64,000 nt of DNA from Eubacterium sulci ATCC 35585 (GTDB taxonomy: Bacteria > Bacillota > Clostridia > Peptostreptococcales > Anaerovoracaceae): contig CP012068.1 of assembly GCA_001189495.1 (NCBI GenBank), positions 310,001-374,000 on the forward strand, in the 5' to 3' direction. Each line of letters starts with the position of its first letter. Position 1 is the first letter of the stretch. The notes below the pieces were generated by a model, which had not been told where the DNA came from, searched no databases, and saw nothing but the letters and a program-made list of their open reading frames with translations. Both the position numbers and the translations under genes were made by a program. Positions 51,881-59,137 of the stretch are shown in pieces.

Positions 51881-52198
51881 ATGCTAGTAGTAAACACAGA
51901 ATACATCGAGGGTTACGAGCTCGAAATGCTAGGAGTAGTAAAGGGTGGTATAGTTCAGTCAAAGAACGCAATTCGTGACTTCGGTGCAGGTCTTAAGACA
52001 ATCGTAGGTGGCGAAATCAAAGCTTATACAGATATGATGAATGAAGCTAGAGACCTTGCGACAAGAAGAATGGCTGAGGAAGCAGCTGCTCTTGGAGCAG
52101 ATGCTGTAGTAGGACTTAGATATGCATCATCAGCAATCATGCAGGGTGCATCAGAGGTTATGGCTTACGGAACAGCTGTTAAGGTAAGAAAGAAATAA
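51881..52198 (+). CDS. ybjQ: YbjQ/UPF0145-family protein
   Basis: A 105-residue YbjQ/UPF0145 family protein. The family forms pentameric rings and was annotated as heavy-metal-binding, but the role is unknown. Visible features are the N-terminal strand NTEYIEGYELEMLGVVKGG, the helix with MNEARDLATRRMAEEAAALGADAVVGLRY, and the final strand VMAYGTAVKVR. The frame is open from 51848 inside proA; ATG 51881 has a strong AAGGAGG 6 bases upstream. It ends the nuclease-proBA unit before a terminator. Confidence 0.92.
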   Translation: MLVVNTEYIEGYELEMLGVVKGGIVQSKNAIRDFGAGLKTIVGGEIKAYTDMMNEARDLATRRMAEEAAALGADAVVGLRYASSAIMQGASEVMAYGTAVKVRKK

Positions 52199-52213
52199 AT
52201 AACCTAATAGGTG

Positions 52214-52245
52214 GCAGGTATGCGCGAGCGTACCTGCTATTTTTT
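52214..52245 (+). terminator. Terminator after ybjQ
   Basis: GCAGGTATGC pairs with GCGTACCTGC around a GCGA tetraloop (52214-52237), then TATTTTTT. Confidence 0.92.
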
Positions 52246-52308
52246 ATGCTTATTCTCGCTTTGATGCTAAAGATGATGCTTAGAGCAATGCGAATTTTGA
52301 GTTTTGGA

Positions 52309-52337
52309 TTGAGAGAAGCGGTCAAATGTGGTAAAAT
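52309..52337 (+). promoter_or_regulatory. Promoter of the glutaredoxin-purC unit
   Basis: TTGAGA (52309-52314), 17-base spacer, TAAAAT (52332-52337). Confidence 0.65.
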
Positions 52338-52362
52338 TTAGATAATAAAGAGGAGGTATGTT

Positions 52363-52644
52363 ATGAAAAAGTTGACATTTATATATTTAAAAGGATGCCC
52401 ATATTGTATGAAGGCGAAGAAAGCTTTTGATGCACTTTTAGACGCTAATGAGGAGTACAAGAAGGTAGAGATAGATGCAGTAGAGGAGAGCGAAAATCCA
52501 GATAGAATTGCAAGTCTCAACTACTATCATGTGCCAACATATTACATTGGAGATGAGAAGCTATTTGAGGCATCACCTGGGGATTCCTATGAGGTTATTG
52601 AGGCAGCAACTAAGAAAGCTCTAGAAGCTGCTTTATCAGAGTAG
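52363..52644 (+). CDS. Glutaredoxin/thioredoxin-like protein
   Basis: A 93-residue thioredoxin-fold protein with the glutaredoxin-type active site CPYC at residues 12-15, the cis-proline in YHVPTYYIGDEKLFEA, and a final helix. It probably acts in thiol-disulfide exchange, but many clostridia lack glutathione, so the reductant is unknown. GAGGAGG precedes the ATG. It is the first gene of a unit with purC 33 bases downstream. Confidence 0.9.
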   Translation: MKKLTFIYLKGCPYCMKAKKAFDALLDANEEYKKVEIDAVEESENPDRIASLNYYHVPTYYIGDEKLFEASPGDSYEVIEAATKKALEAALSE

Positions 52645-52677
52645 TACATGATAATATAAGGAGTGCGAAAGATTTTT

Positions 52678-53538
52678 ATGAAGGAGTTTAAGCCTGTTAA
52701 AGAGGGTAAGGTACGCGAGATTTACGATATTGGTGACAGTCTGATTTTGGTCGCAAGCGATAGAATATCAGCTTTTGATGTGATTCTAAAGAACCTCATC
52801 GTCGGCAAGGGAGAAGTTTTGACTAAGATGTCAAAGTTCTGGTTTGATCTGACAAAGGACATAGTTCCAAACCATATGCTTTCGGTTGATACCAAGGATA
52901 TGCCAGAGTTCTTCCAAAATGAAAAATTTGAGGGAAGATCTATGATGTGCAAGAAGCTTAATATGCTTCCAGTAGAGTGCATCGTAAGAGGATATATCAC
53001 AGGTAGTGGTTGGAGCAGCTATCAGAAGACAGGCGAGGTTTGCGGTATTAAGCTAGAGGAAGGACTCAAGGAGTCACAGAAGCTAAGTGAACCTATTTAC
53101 ACACCTAGCACCAAGGCAGAAATCGGAGATCACGACGAGAATATATCCTTTGAGCAGAGCATAGATGTAATCGAACGCGAATTCCCTGGACACGGAAGAG
53201 AGTACGCTGAGAAGATTAAGGACTGCACTATTGCGCTTTATAGAAAGTGCGCAGATTATGCTCTTGAGCGCGGAATCATCATCGCAGACACTAAGTTTGA
53301 ATTTGGTGTAGATGAAGATGGCAATATCGTAATCGGCGATGAGATGCTAACTCCAGATAGCTCACGCTTCTGGCCTGCAGAAGGCTACGAGGCAGGAAAA
53401 TCACAGCCTTCATTTGACAAGCAGTTCGTTCGTGACTGGCTAAAGGCAAATCCAGATAGCGATTATCTTCTTCCTCAGGATGTCATAGACAAAACTATAT
53501 CCAAATATCAAGAAGCCTTTGATAAACTAACAAAATAG
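52678..53538 (+). CDS. purC: SAICAR synthetase
   Basis: PurC (286 residues) joins aspartate to CAIR in purine synthesis (phosphoribosylaminoimidazole-succinocarboxamide synthase). The N-terminal KEGKVREIYDIGDSLILVASDRISAFDV and VECIVRGYITGSGWSSYQ are diagnostic, as is EIGDHDENIS. No other purine gene is adjacent. The frame opens at GTG 52663, but this codon overlaps the Shine-Dalgarno AAGGAG (52658-52663). ATG 52678 is the likely start, with a rather long spacing of 14 bases. Confidence 0.95.
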   Translation: MKEFKPVKEGKVREIYDIGDSLILVASDRISAFDVILKNLIVGKGEVLTKMSKFWFDLTKDIVPNHMLSVDTKDMPEFFQNEKFEGRSMMCKKLNMLPVECIVRGYITGSGWSSYQKTGEVCGIKLEEGLKESQKLSEPIYTPSTKAEIGDHDENISFEQSIDVIEREFPGHGREYAEKIKDCTIALYRKCADYALERGIIIADTKFEFGVDEDGNIVIGDEMLTPDSSRFWPAEGYEAGKSQPSFDKQFVRDWLKANPDSDYLLPQDVIDKTISKYQEAFDKLTK

Positions 53539-53582
53539 GATGTTATACTCGTATAAATAATAGTTTTGTGGAAGAGGAACAT

Positions 53583-53966
53583 ATGGAAAATATAATGGTT
53601 TGCGTAACTAAGCAGCGTACATGCCAGCGCCTTATTGACTATGGCAAGACGCTGATGGGTAGCGATGATACGATACATATAATACATGTAACGGGCTCAG
53701 ATTATAATTTTTTAGGTGATTCCGAGGAAAACAAAGCCTTAGAATTTCTATACGAAAAGGCGAGGGAAGCAGGAGCTGACCTGACTGTACTAAAATCAGA
53801 TGATACGATTTTCACCCTTTGTTCACTAGCAAAGGATAACGAGATTACAAAGATGGTAGTAGGTGCATCAGGAGAAGCTGTCGATAATGCTAGCAACTTT
53901 CTTGCAGAGCTTAGAGCTAAGCTTGATAAGGAGGTTGAGCTAATCATAGTCCCTTCGGAACACTGA
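53583..53966 (+). CDS. Universal-stress-protein-like (UspA-fold) protein
   Basis: A 127-residue protein with a UspA-like Rossmann-type pattern: MENIMVCVTKQRTCQRLIDYGKTLM, then IHIIHVTG, a helix of EENKALEFLYEKAREAGADLTVLKSDD, then TKMVVGASGE and VELIIVPSE. This resembles the Usp domain of KdpD-like sensors. The usual ATP-binding G-x2-G-x9-G-(S/T) pattern is only partly kept (GASGEAVDNASNF), so ATP binding is uncertain. The frame opens at GTG 53568; ATG 53583 with GAAGAGGA upstream is preferred. Confidence 0.72.
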   Translation: MENIMVCVTKQRTCQRLIDYGKTLMGSDDTIHIIHVTGSDYNFLGDSEENKALEFLYEKAREAGADLTVLKSDDTIFTLCSLAKDNEITKMVVGASGEAVDNASNFLAELRAKLDKEVELIIVPSEH

Positions 53967-53986
53967 TTGTAATATAGGAGAAGAGA

Positions 53987-55213
53987 TTGGATTTTAAATT
54001 TAATCCCAATATAGAGAAAGAGCTTTATGATGTTTGCATTGTAGGCGCAGGTGCATCTGGTCTTATGGCGGCCAATGTAATCCTAAGAGAAAAGCCTGAT
54101 TGCAAGCTTCTCATAGTCGATGCCAAGGACAGACCTGGCAGAAAGATTGCGGCTTCCGGAAATGGAAAATGCAATCTATCGAATATCAAAAGCGAGGGCT
54201 GGAGCATTGCTTCAGCCTTTTTTGGATATCTGGGAGTATTGACAAAGAGCGATGAAGAGGGAAGAATTTATCCCTATTCAGAATATGCGCCAGATGTTGT
54301 AGAGGCGCTGACAAGTAAACTTGAGTCTGCAGACTGGCTTCTTTCGTGCAGACTGACATCTGTCAAATACGCCAAGGACGTTTTTCTAGCCGCAGCAAGA
54401 CAGGACGCGCCTAGTGTAAAATCAAAGGGCAAGGGGGCAAAATCAAAACATGCTCTAAAGGAACAAAAGCCCAAGAGTTTTAGCATCAAAGCAAGGCGTC
54501 TAGTCTTAGCCTGCGGCGGAACCGCAGCGCCGCAGCTCGGGACCCGCGGCGATGGCTTTGCCTTGGCAAAGCAGCTCGCGCACGCAGTGCGCGAGCCGGT
54601 TCCGGCGCTCTGCGGCATAAAGACCGAGCAAAACATGAAAAAGCTCGGTCTCTCCGGGGTGAGGCAGAAAGCACTAGTCAGCCTCACCCGCCGCAGCGAT
54701 CTGCTCGCGCAGGAGTCAGGCGAAGTTCAGTTTACTGACTACGGGCTGTCGGGAATCTGCATATTCAATATGACAAGATTCATAGACTATGAAGATGTCA
54801 TAAAGGGCAGATTTTCAGATTACAGCATCAAACTCGACTTCCTTCCTGAGTTTGATGAAAAGCAAGTGGAGGGCTTTTTAGAGCAATCACAGGGAAGTCT
54901 TTGCTCAATACTTAAGCCACAGCTTGCAGGCTATATAAAGGTCATATCTGGGAAAACTCTAGACCTTGCATGTGCGCTTAAATGCACCAGTTTTGATATA
55001 GCAGGGCTCTGCGACTGGGACAAAGCACAGGTGACTAGGGGCGGAGTAAAGGTAAGCGAATTTGACCCTGATACCATGGAGTCTAAGAAACTTAAAGGAC
55101 TGTACTTTACAGGCGAAATTGTGGACTTTGACGGAGCATGCGGAGGATTTAACCTGCAGCACGCATGGGAAACAGGTATGAAGTGCGGACAGGATATAGT
55201 AGCTAGGCTTTAG
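53987..55213 (+). CDS. HI0933-type (BaiN/YhiN-like) FAD-dependent oxidoreductase
   Basis: A 408-residue flavoprotein of the HI0933/YhiN family. The dinucleotide-binding motif VCIVGAGASGLMAANVIL lies at about 16-33, followed by PGRKIAASGNGKCNLSN typical of the family. A second nucleotide-contact strand is LVLACGGTAAPQLGTRGDGFALAK, and the C-terminal TRGGVKVSEFDPDTMESKKLKGLYFTGEIVDFDGACGGFNLQHAWETG is diagnostic. Some relatives act in bile-acid dehydroxylation (BaiN); most have no known substrate. The start is TTG 53987 with AGGAG 6 bases upstream. Bases 54511-54689 are GC-rich and full of perfect inverted repeats, unlike the rest of the gene, though the protein stays intact. Confidence 0.9.
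   Translation: MDFKFNPNIEKELYDVCIVGAGASGLMAANVILREKPDCKLLIVDAKDRPGRKIAASGNGKCNLSNIKSEGWSIASAFFGYLGVLTKSDEEGRIYPYSEYAPDVVEALTSKLESADWLLSCRLTSVKYAKDVFLAAARQDAPSVKSKGKGAKSKHALKEQKPKSFSIKARRLVLACGGTAAPQLGTRGDGFALAKQLAHAVREPVPALCGIKTEQNMKKLGLSGVRQKALVSLTRRSDLLAQESGEVQFTDYGLSGICIFNMTRFIDYEDVIKGRFSDYSIKLDFLPEFDEKQVEGFLEQSQGSLCSILKPQLAGYIKVISGKTLDLACALKCTSFDIAGLCDWDKAQVTRGGVKVSEFDPDTMESKKLKGLYFTGEIVDFDGACGGFNLQHAWETGMKCGQDIVARL
54511..54689. repeat. GC-rich run of six perfect inverted repeats inside a coding sequence
   Basis: Consecutive perfect arms: CTGCGG/CCGCAG (54511-54527), GCTTTGCC/GGCAAAGC (54555-54572), GCTCGCGCAC/GTGCGCGAGC (54574-54596), GCCGG/CCGGC (54595-54606), AGACCGAGC/GCTCGGTCT (54621-54651), GGGTGAGGC/GCCTCACCC (54657-54689). 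The tract uses GCG/GCC, CGC and CTC codons that are rare in the surrounding genes. The reading frame of the flavoprotein runs through undisturbed. Confidence 0.85.
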
Positions 55214-55233
55214 TTTTATGATTGGAGGTAGCC

Positions 55234-55719
55234 ATGAAAAAACTCTTTTGCGTAATCGCATTAGTTTCTCTAGTGCTATGTGCGGGTTGTGGCAGCAAGA
55301 AAGCTACAGATCCAGCAGAAGGCAAGAAGCTAATGACTAAGTTCTGTCAGATTTTCTTTGAGACAGACTACAAAAACCGCTATACTGACTTTGTTAAGGA
55401 CAAGGATCAGAAAAAGTATTACAAAGCTTTTGAGGAAATGGCAAGCAAGGAATGCCTTGATGATATGATGGCCAGCAGAAACCCTCTAAAGTACGATAAG
55501 AAGTGCGTTGAGGATGGGCTAGCGTATCAGCCTACTGACATAGAGCTTACTAAGTCTGGAGATGAGGCAGATGTAAGCGGAAGCTACGAATTCAAGATGA
55601 TTTTGAAGGAAAAGACTAGCGGGGAAAGGATAAATGTTGCAGGGCAGGTAAGCATCGAGGAAAATAACGGTAAATTGCTAGTTAGTAAAATTTACATAAG
55701 AAGCATGCCTAAGGAATAA
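55234..55719 (+). CDS. Putative lipoprotein of unknown function
   Basis: A 161-residue lipoprotein: signal peptide MKKLFCVIALVSLVLCAGC, with the lipobox LCAGC and lipid-modified Cys19. The mature part is charged, with a helical first half and a beta-strand second half (SGDEADVSGSYEFKMILKEK...INVAGQVSIEENNGKLLVSKIYI), resembling small DUF-type lipoproteins with an NTF2- or DUF5105-like layout. I do not assign a family. The frame opens at 55222, but ATG 55234 with GGAGGT upstream is correct. It follows the flavoprotein gene by 20 bases. Confidence 0.8.
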   Translation: MKKLFCVIALVSLVLCAGCGSKKATDPAEGKKLMTKFCQIFFETDYKNRYTDFVKDKDQKKYYKAFEEMASKECLDDMMASRNPLKYDKKCVEDGLAYQPTDIELTKSGDEADVSGSYEFKMILKEKTSGERINVAGQVSIEENNGKLLVSKIYIRSMPKE

Positions 55720-55723
55720 AGCT

Positions 55724-56410
55724 ATGGATATTAAGACTGATACATCACCAAAAGAAATCATTGTCTTTGCAATGACAGAACTGGCCGAATTTCTGAAACC
55801 GGACGGCTTTCGTTTCTACAAAAGCAAACTGGAAATTCGTAAGCGCTCTGACTTTACATTTTCTATATCAACTCAGTTCAACCGTAATAATCAAGCGGGA
55901 GAAACGGTACAAGCTATATTGACCTGTTCTATTTTCGACAAGGAAGGAAAAGAATGCTTTTGGTCTAAGGGAATTCCTCATTCAAACCAGAATCAAGATT
56001 TTCTTTCATGGTGGGATTTTTACGGGGAGGAGTCATACGGAAATTCGATTGAGAAAATAAAAGAGCTTGTATCACATCATTTTTTACCTTTTATCCGAAG
56101 AATGGACTCTGAACTGGAGCTTGTTATACAGGAAGTTGCAGAGAAGGGATTTTGTGTATTTTCGGACGAAGCTGTATATGACGCAGGATTCATAGTACCG
56201 ATTAATTTTTTGCTTAGATATGGAACGCATGAACAACTTACTACGGCATTTCAAAACTATATAGATAATCATGAGCTACCATATGTCAAAACAAACATGA
56301 AAAAAGCCCTTGATTTGCTCAAGGAAAATAGGGAAGTAACTAACAATGGTGAAAAATATTATGCTGAAGTGGTCTTTGAGCATAATATAAACCTCAAATT
56401 CGGGCTATAG
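55724..56410 (+). CDS. Hypothetical protein, DUF4304-like
   Basis: A 228-residue soluble protein. The N-terminal half (MTELAEFLKPDGFRFYKSKLEIRKRSDFTFSISTQFNRNN) resembles DUF4304-type proteins, which are often found in immunity or toxin-associated loci; the similarity is by pattern only. No signal or membrane segment is visible. Codon use is unlike the neighbours, especially in the first 150 bases (CTG, CCG, CGT, CGC, AAA). It starts 4 bases after the lipoprotein stop and is followed by a strong terminator and an AT-rich gap. Recent acquisition is likely. Confidence 0.6.
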   Translation: MDIKTDTSPKEIIVFAMTELAEFLKPDGFRFYKSKLEIRKRSDFTFSISTQFNRNNQAGETVQAILTCSIFDKEGKECFWSKGIPHSNQNQDFLSWWDFYGEESYGNSIEKIKELVSHHFLPFIRRMDSELELVIQEVAEKGFCVFSDEAVYDAGFIVPINFLLRYGTHEQLTTAFQNYIDNHELPYVKTNMKKALDLLKENREVTNNGEKYYAEVVFEHNINLKFGL

Positions 56411-56428
56411 GACAAAAAGTGTTGATAA

Positions 56429-56481
56429 AAATCGTCATACACATTGAAAATTCAATGTCTGTGGCGATTTAATCTTTTTTT
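56429..56481 (+). terminator. Strong terminator after the DUF4304-like gene
   Basis: AAATCGTCATACACATTGAA pairs with the complementary 20 bases at 56451-56470 with one mismatch and a 2-base loop, followed by a run of T residues (56475-56481). Confidence 0.88.
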
Positions 56482-56958
56482 GAAAGAATATTAAGGGTGG
56501 ACAAAAAGTGTGTGTGAAAACTCCTTAAAATATTGGAATTTCAATGTTAAAACGTGGTATATCTTCCTTAGAATTAGTGTCCTTGGAGGAACATGGCTCC
56601 CGCGTAAACCGATTGCTTCATTTTTTTCTTTAATTACACAAATTAGTGTAAGAGTACATACTATATAGGTTTATTTTTAAATAATGTACTTCATTTGAAC
56701 ACCATATCAATTGGCAAGATGAACTTAATTAGATCCAAAATGTTCATATACATGTAATTGTTTCATTATATCATATAATCAGATAAAACAAAAGACTTGA
56801 TTATTAAGAATTGTGAGTTATTATAAAAGCGTAAGTAAGTTCAATCGCTAATACAAATGTATCGATTTCATGAAGTTGTTTGTATCTAATACTATGATTG
56901 GAACAGTTAATAAATAAAAAACTAACTATCATAATGCAAAGATGAGGGATGAACAAAT
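56482..56958. other. AT-rich intergenic region with degenerate repeats
   Basis: No ORF of note is present. The 12-mer GACAAAAAGTGT at 56411-56422 recurs at 56500-56511, and the arms ATTGAAAATTCAATGT and ATTGGAATTTCAATGT recur in the same order, suggesting an imperfect duplication of about 90 bp. Further on only AT-rich sequence with short inverted repeats is seen. It may be the remains of a lost gene or mobile element. Confidence 0.5.
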
Positions 56959-57186
56959 ATGTCAGATAAAAAAAGAATAGGAAGGATACTAGTATTCTTT
57001 GGGGTTGGATATATTTTAAACTTTCTAATAAGAAATGGTCTCGCAGATATAATAAATCTATTTTTAAAGGAGAGACGTATTCCTAATGTCTCGTTCTCCT
57101 TGATATATTTAATTGATGTTTCAGTTGGTATTATAATGACAGGCATAGGAATATATATGTTAAGAAAAGATAAGAAAAGTAAATGA
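56959..57186 (+). CDS. Small two-helix membrane protein
   Basis: A 75-residue ORF with two membrane helices (about 8-24, and 48-67) and positively charged ends (MSDKKRIGR and LRKDKKSK). GAGGGATGAAC before the ATG gives a modest ribosome-binding site. A terminator follows at 57265. I do not recognise a family. It stands alone in an AT-rich area next to a foreign-looking gene. Confidence 0.6.
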   Translation: MSDKKRIGRILVFFGVGYILNFLIRNGLADIINLFLKERRIPNVSFSLIYLIDVSVGIIMTGIGIYMLRKDKKSK

Positions 57187-57264
57187 TATATCATGCCATA
57201 TCATATAATAAATTCAATACTATATGATGTTTTTAGGCATTGTTTTAATATCAAAAATTAAAAA

Positions 57265-57312
57265 CGATTTTGGTGAGTGCATACAGCGCCGGCCAAAATC
57301 GCTTTATTTTTT
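57265..57312 (+). terminator. Terminator downstream of the small membrane protein
   Basis: CGATTTTGG (57265-57273) pairs with CCAAAATCG (57293-57301) around a 19-base loop, then CTTTATTTTTTT. Confidence 0.75.
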
Positions 57313-57481
57313 TCTATAATTACATCCCATGATTTTGCAATATTCATGTAACATATCTTGCTATAATCTGTAGCTCTAAAGTATATTTCGCCCTCTGAAC
57401 TAGTGTTTACGTCTAGTTAAAAGGTAAATCGGCCATTCAATTACAAGAAGTACAAGATAGAGAATTCCCCATACCATTAAC

Positions 57482-59038
57482 CTAATCTCTTTTTATCAAA
57501 CTCTCTCCGGTCATCTCCTCTGGAATTGCAATTCCCATAAGATCAAGAAGGCTTGGTGCTAGGTCGCAGAGCTTTCCGCCATCCTTTAGGGCTAGAGGCT
57601 CTCTTGCTATATGTACTAGTGGCACTGGATTTAGCGAGTGAGCTGTCATCACGTTTCCGTTTTCGTCAAGCATTTCGTCTGCGTTTCCGTGGTCTGCAGT
57701 CATGAGAATCTGACCATCGGCCTTAAGTATAGCGTCTGAAATTCTGCCTACACATGTGTCAAGAGCCTCAATGGCTTTGATTGCAGCATCCATAACTCCC
57801 GTGTGTCCGACCATATCTGCATTTGCAAAGTTTAGAATTATACAGTCATACTTGGCACTTTCTACCGCCTCTACCACCTTGTCCGTTACCTCAAAAGCGC
57901 TCATCTCAGGCTGTAAATCATATGTCGCAACCTTAGGTGATGGCACTAGGATTCTGTCCTCGCCTGGATAAGCTTCCTCTATTCCTCCATTAAAGAAGAA
58001 AGTAACATGTGCATACTTTTCTGTTTCGGCTATGCGTAGCTGCTTAAGTCCAAGTGCAGAGATGTACTCTCCAAATGTGTTAGAAAGCGACTGAGGTGGG
58101 AAGGCAATTCCAACATTAGGAATCGAAGCATCATACTGAGTCATACAGATATATGTGATATTATTTCTAACCGCACCTCTATCGAATCCATCAAAGTTAG
58201 GGTCTACTATTGCTCTTGTTATCTCTCTTGCTCTGTCAGGTCTAAAGTTGAACATTATTACGCTGTCGCCATCGCAAATATTGCCTTGGCTTTTGCCGTT
58301 TTCAGAGCTTTTTGTTTTGATGCAGCATGGCAATACAAACTCATCGGTCTCATCTTTATCATATGCAGTATCAAGGGCAAGCTTTGCAGTGTCAAAGAGC
58401 TCTGCCTTACGATTTACAATAGCATCATAAGCCTTTTGCACTCTATCAAAGCGATTATCTCTATCCATGGCATAGTATCTTCCTGATACTGTTGCGATTT
58501 CACCAAGTCCAAGCTCTGCCATGAAGTCCTCAAGCTCGCTTATATACTTTTGTGCGCTCTTTGGTGGAACGTCTCTTCCGTCGAGGAAACAGTGCACGAA
58601 AACGGTGTCAAGTCCCTTTGATTTTGCCATCGAAAGCAGAGCCTTAAGATGCTCTATGTGGCTGTGAACTCCACCGTCAGAAAGTAGTCCCATTAGATGA
58701 AGGCTTTTGCCATTATTGAGGGCATTATCCATTGCTTTCACAAGCTCAGAATTTCTTAAAATCTCTCCACTCCTTGCCTGCTGGCTTATGCGAGTAAGCT
58801 CCTGAAAAACAACTCTTCCGGCACCTATATTGGTGTGTCCAACCTCGGAGTTACCCATCTGACCTTCTGGAAGCCCAACTGCAAGTCCGCTTGCTGCAAG
58901 CTCGGTGTGTGGGTAGCTTTTGAATATCTCATCAAAATGAGGCGTCCTAGCCTTTGCAATAGCATTTACCTCTTTATTAGAATTTAGACCAAAGCCGTCT
59001 AAAATCATCAGCATTGTCGGTCTGTGTTTTATCTCCAT
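57482..59038 (-). CDS. gpmI: 2,3-bisphosphoglycerate-independent phosphoglycerate mutase
   Basis: GpmI (518 residues) interconverts 3- and 2-phosphoglycerate in glycolysis, using two metal ions (usually manganese) and a phosphoserine intermediate. Asp14 and the catalytic Ser64 in QMGNSEVGHTNIGAG are clear, with FLDGRD, HIEHL, NADMVGHTG and TADHGNADEM as the other metal and substrate sites. The length is close to the family norm of about 510. AAGGAGA precedes the start. It stands alone on the - strand, divergent from addA. Other glycolytic genes are not in the window. Confidence 0.97.
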   Translation of the reverse strand: MEIKHRPTMLMILDGFGLNSNKEVNAIAKARTPHFDEIFKSYPHTELAASGLAVGLPEGQMGNSEVGHTNIGAGRVVFQELTRISQQARSGEILRNSELVKAMDNALNNGKSLHLMGLLSDGGVHSHIEHLKALLSMAKSKGLDTVFVHCFLDGRDVPPKSAQKYISELEDFMAELGLGEIATVSGRYYAMDRDNRFDRVQKAYDAIVNRKAELFDTAKLALDTAYDKDETDEFVLPCCIKTKSSENGKSQGNICDGDSVIMFNFRPDRAREITRAIVDPNFDGFDRGAVRNNITYICMTQYDASIPNVGIAFPPQSLSNTFGEYISALGLKQLRIAETEKYAHVTFFFNGGIEEAYPGEDRILVPSPKVATYDLQPEMSAFEVTDKVVEAVESAKYDCIILNFANADMVGHTGVMDAAIKAIEALDTCVGRISDAILKADGQILMTADHGNADEMLDENGNVMTAHSLNPVPLVHIAREPLALKDGGKLCDLAPSLLDLMGIAIPEEMTGESLIKRD

Positions 59039-59069
59039 ATATATCTCCTTATTACAGTCCTCTTATTCA

Positions 59070-59097
59070 ATTATAACAAGAAATTTGGTATAATCAA
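59070..59097 (-). promoter_or_regulatory. Promoter of gpmI overlapping the addA -10 box
   Basis: On the - strand TTGATT (59092-59097), 16-base spacer, TATAAT (59070-59075). On the + strand TATAAT at 59089-59094, the likely -10 of addA, overlaps this -35 box, so the two divergent promoters may compete. Confidence 0.6.
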
Positions 59098-59137
59098 CAT
59101 ATCTGAGCTTGGAAGATATAAATGTAGGAGAATTTTG

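Noticed and set aside
54274-54687. 137-residue - strand ORF in the GC-rich hairpin patch
   Set aside because: It is produced by the GC-rich codons of the flavoprotein gene; motifs and a Shine-Dalgarno site support only the + strand frame.
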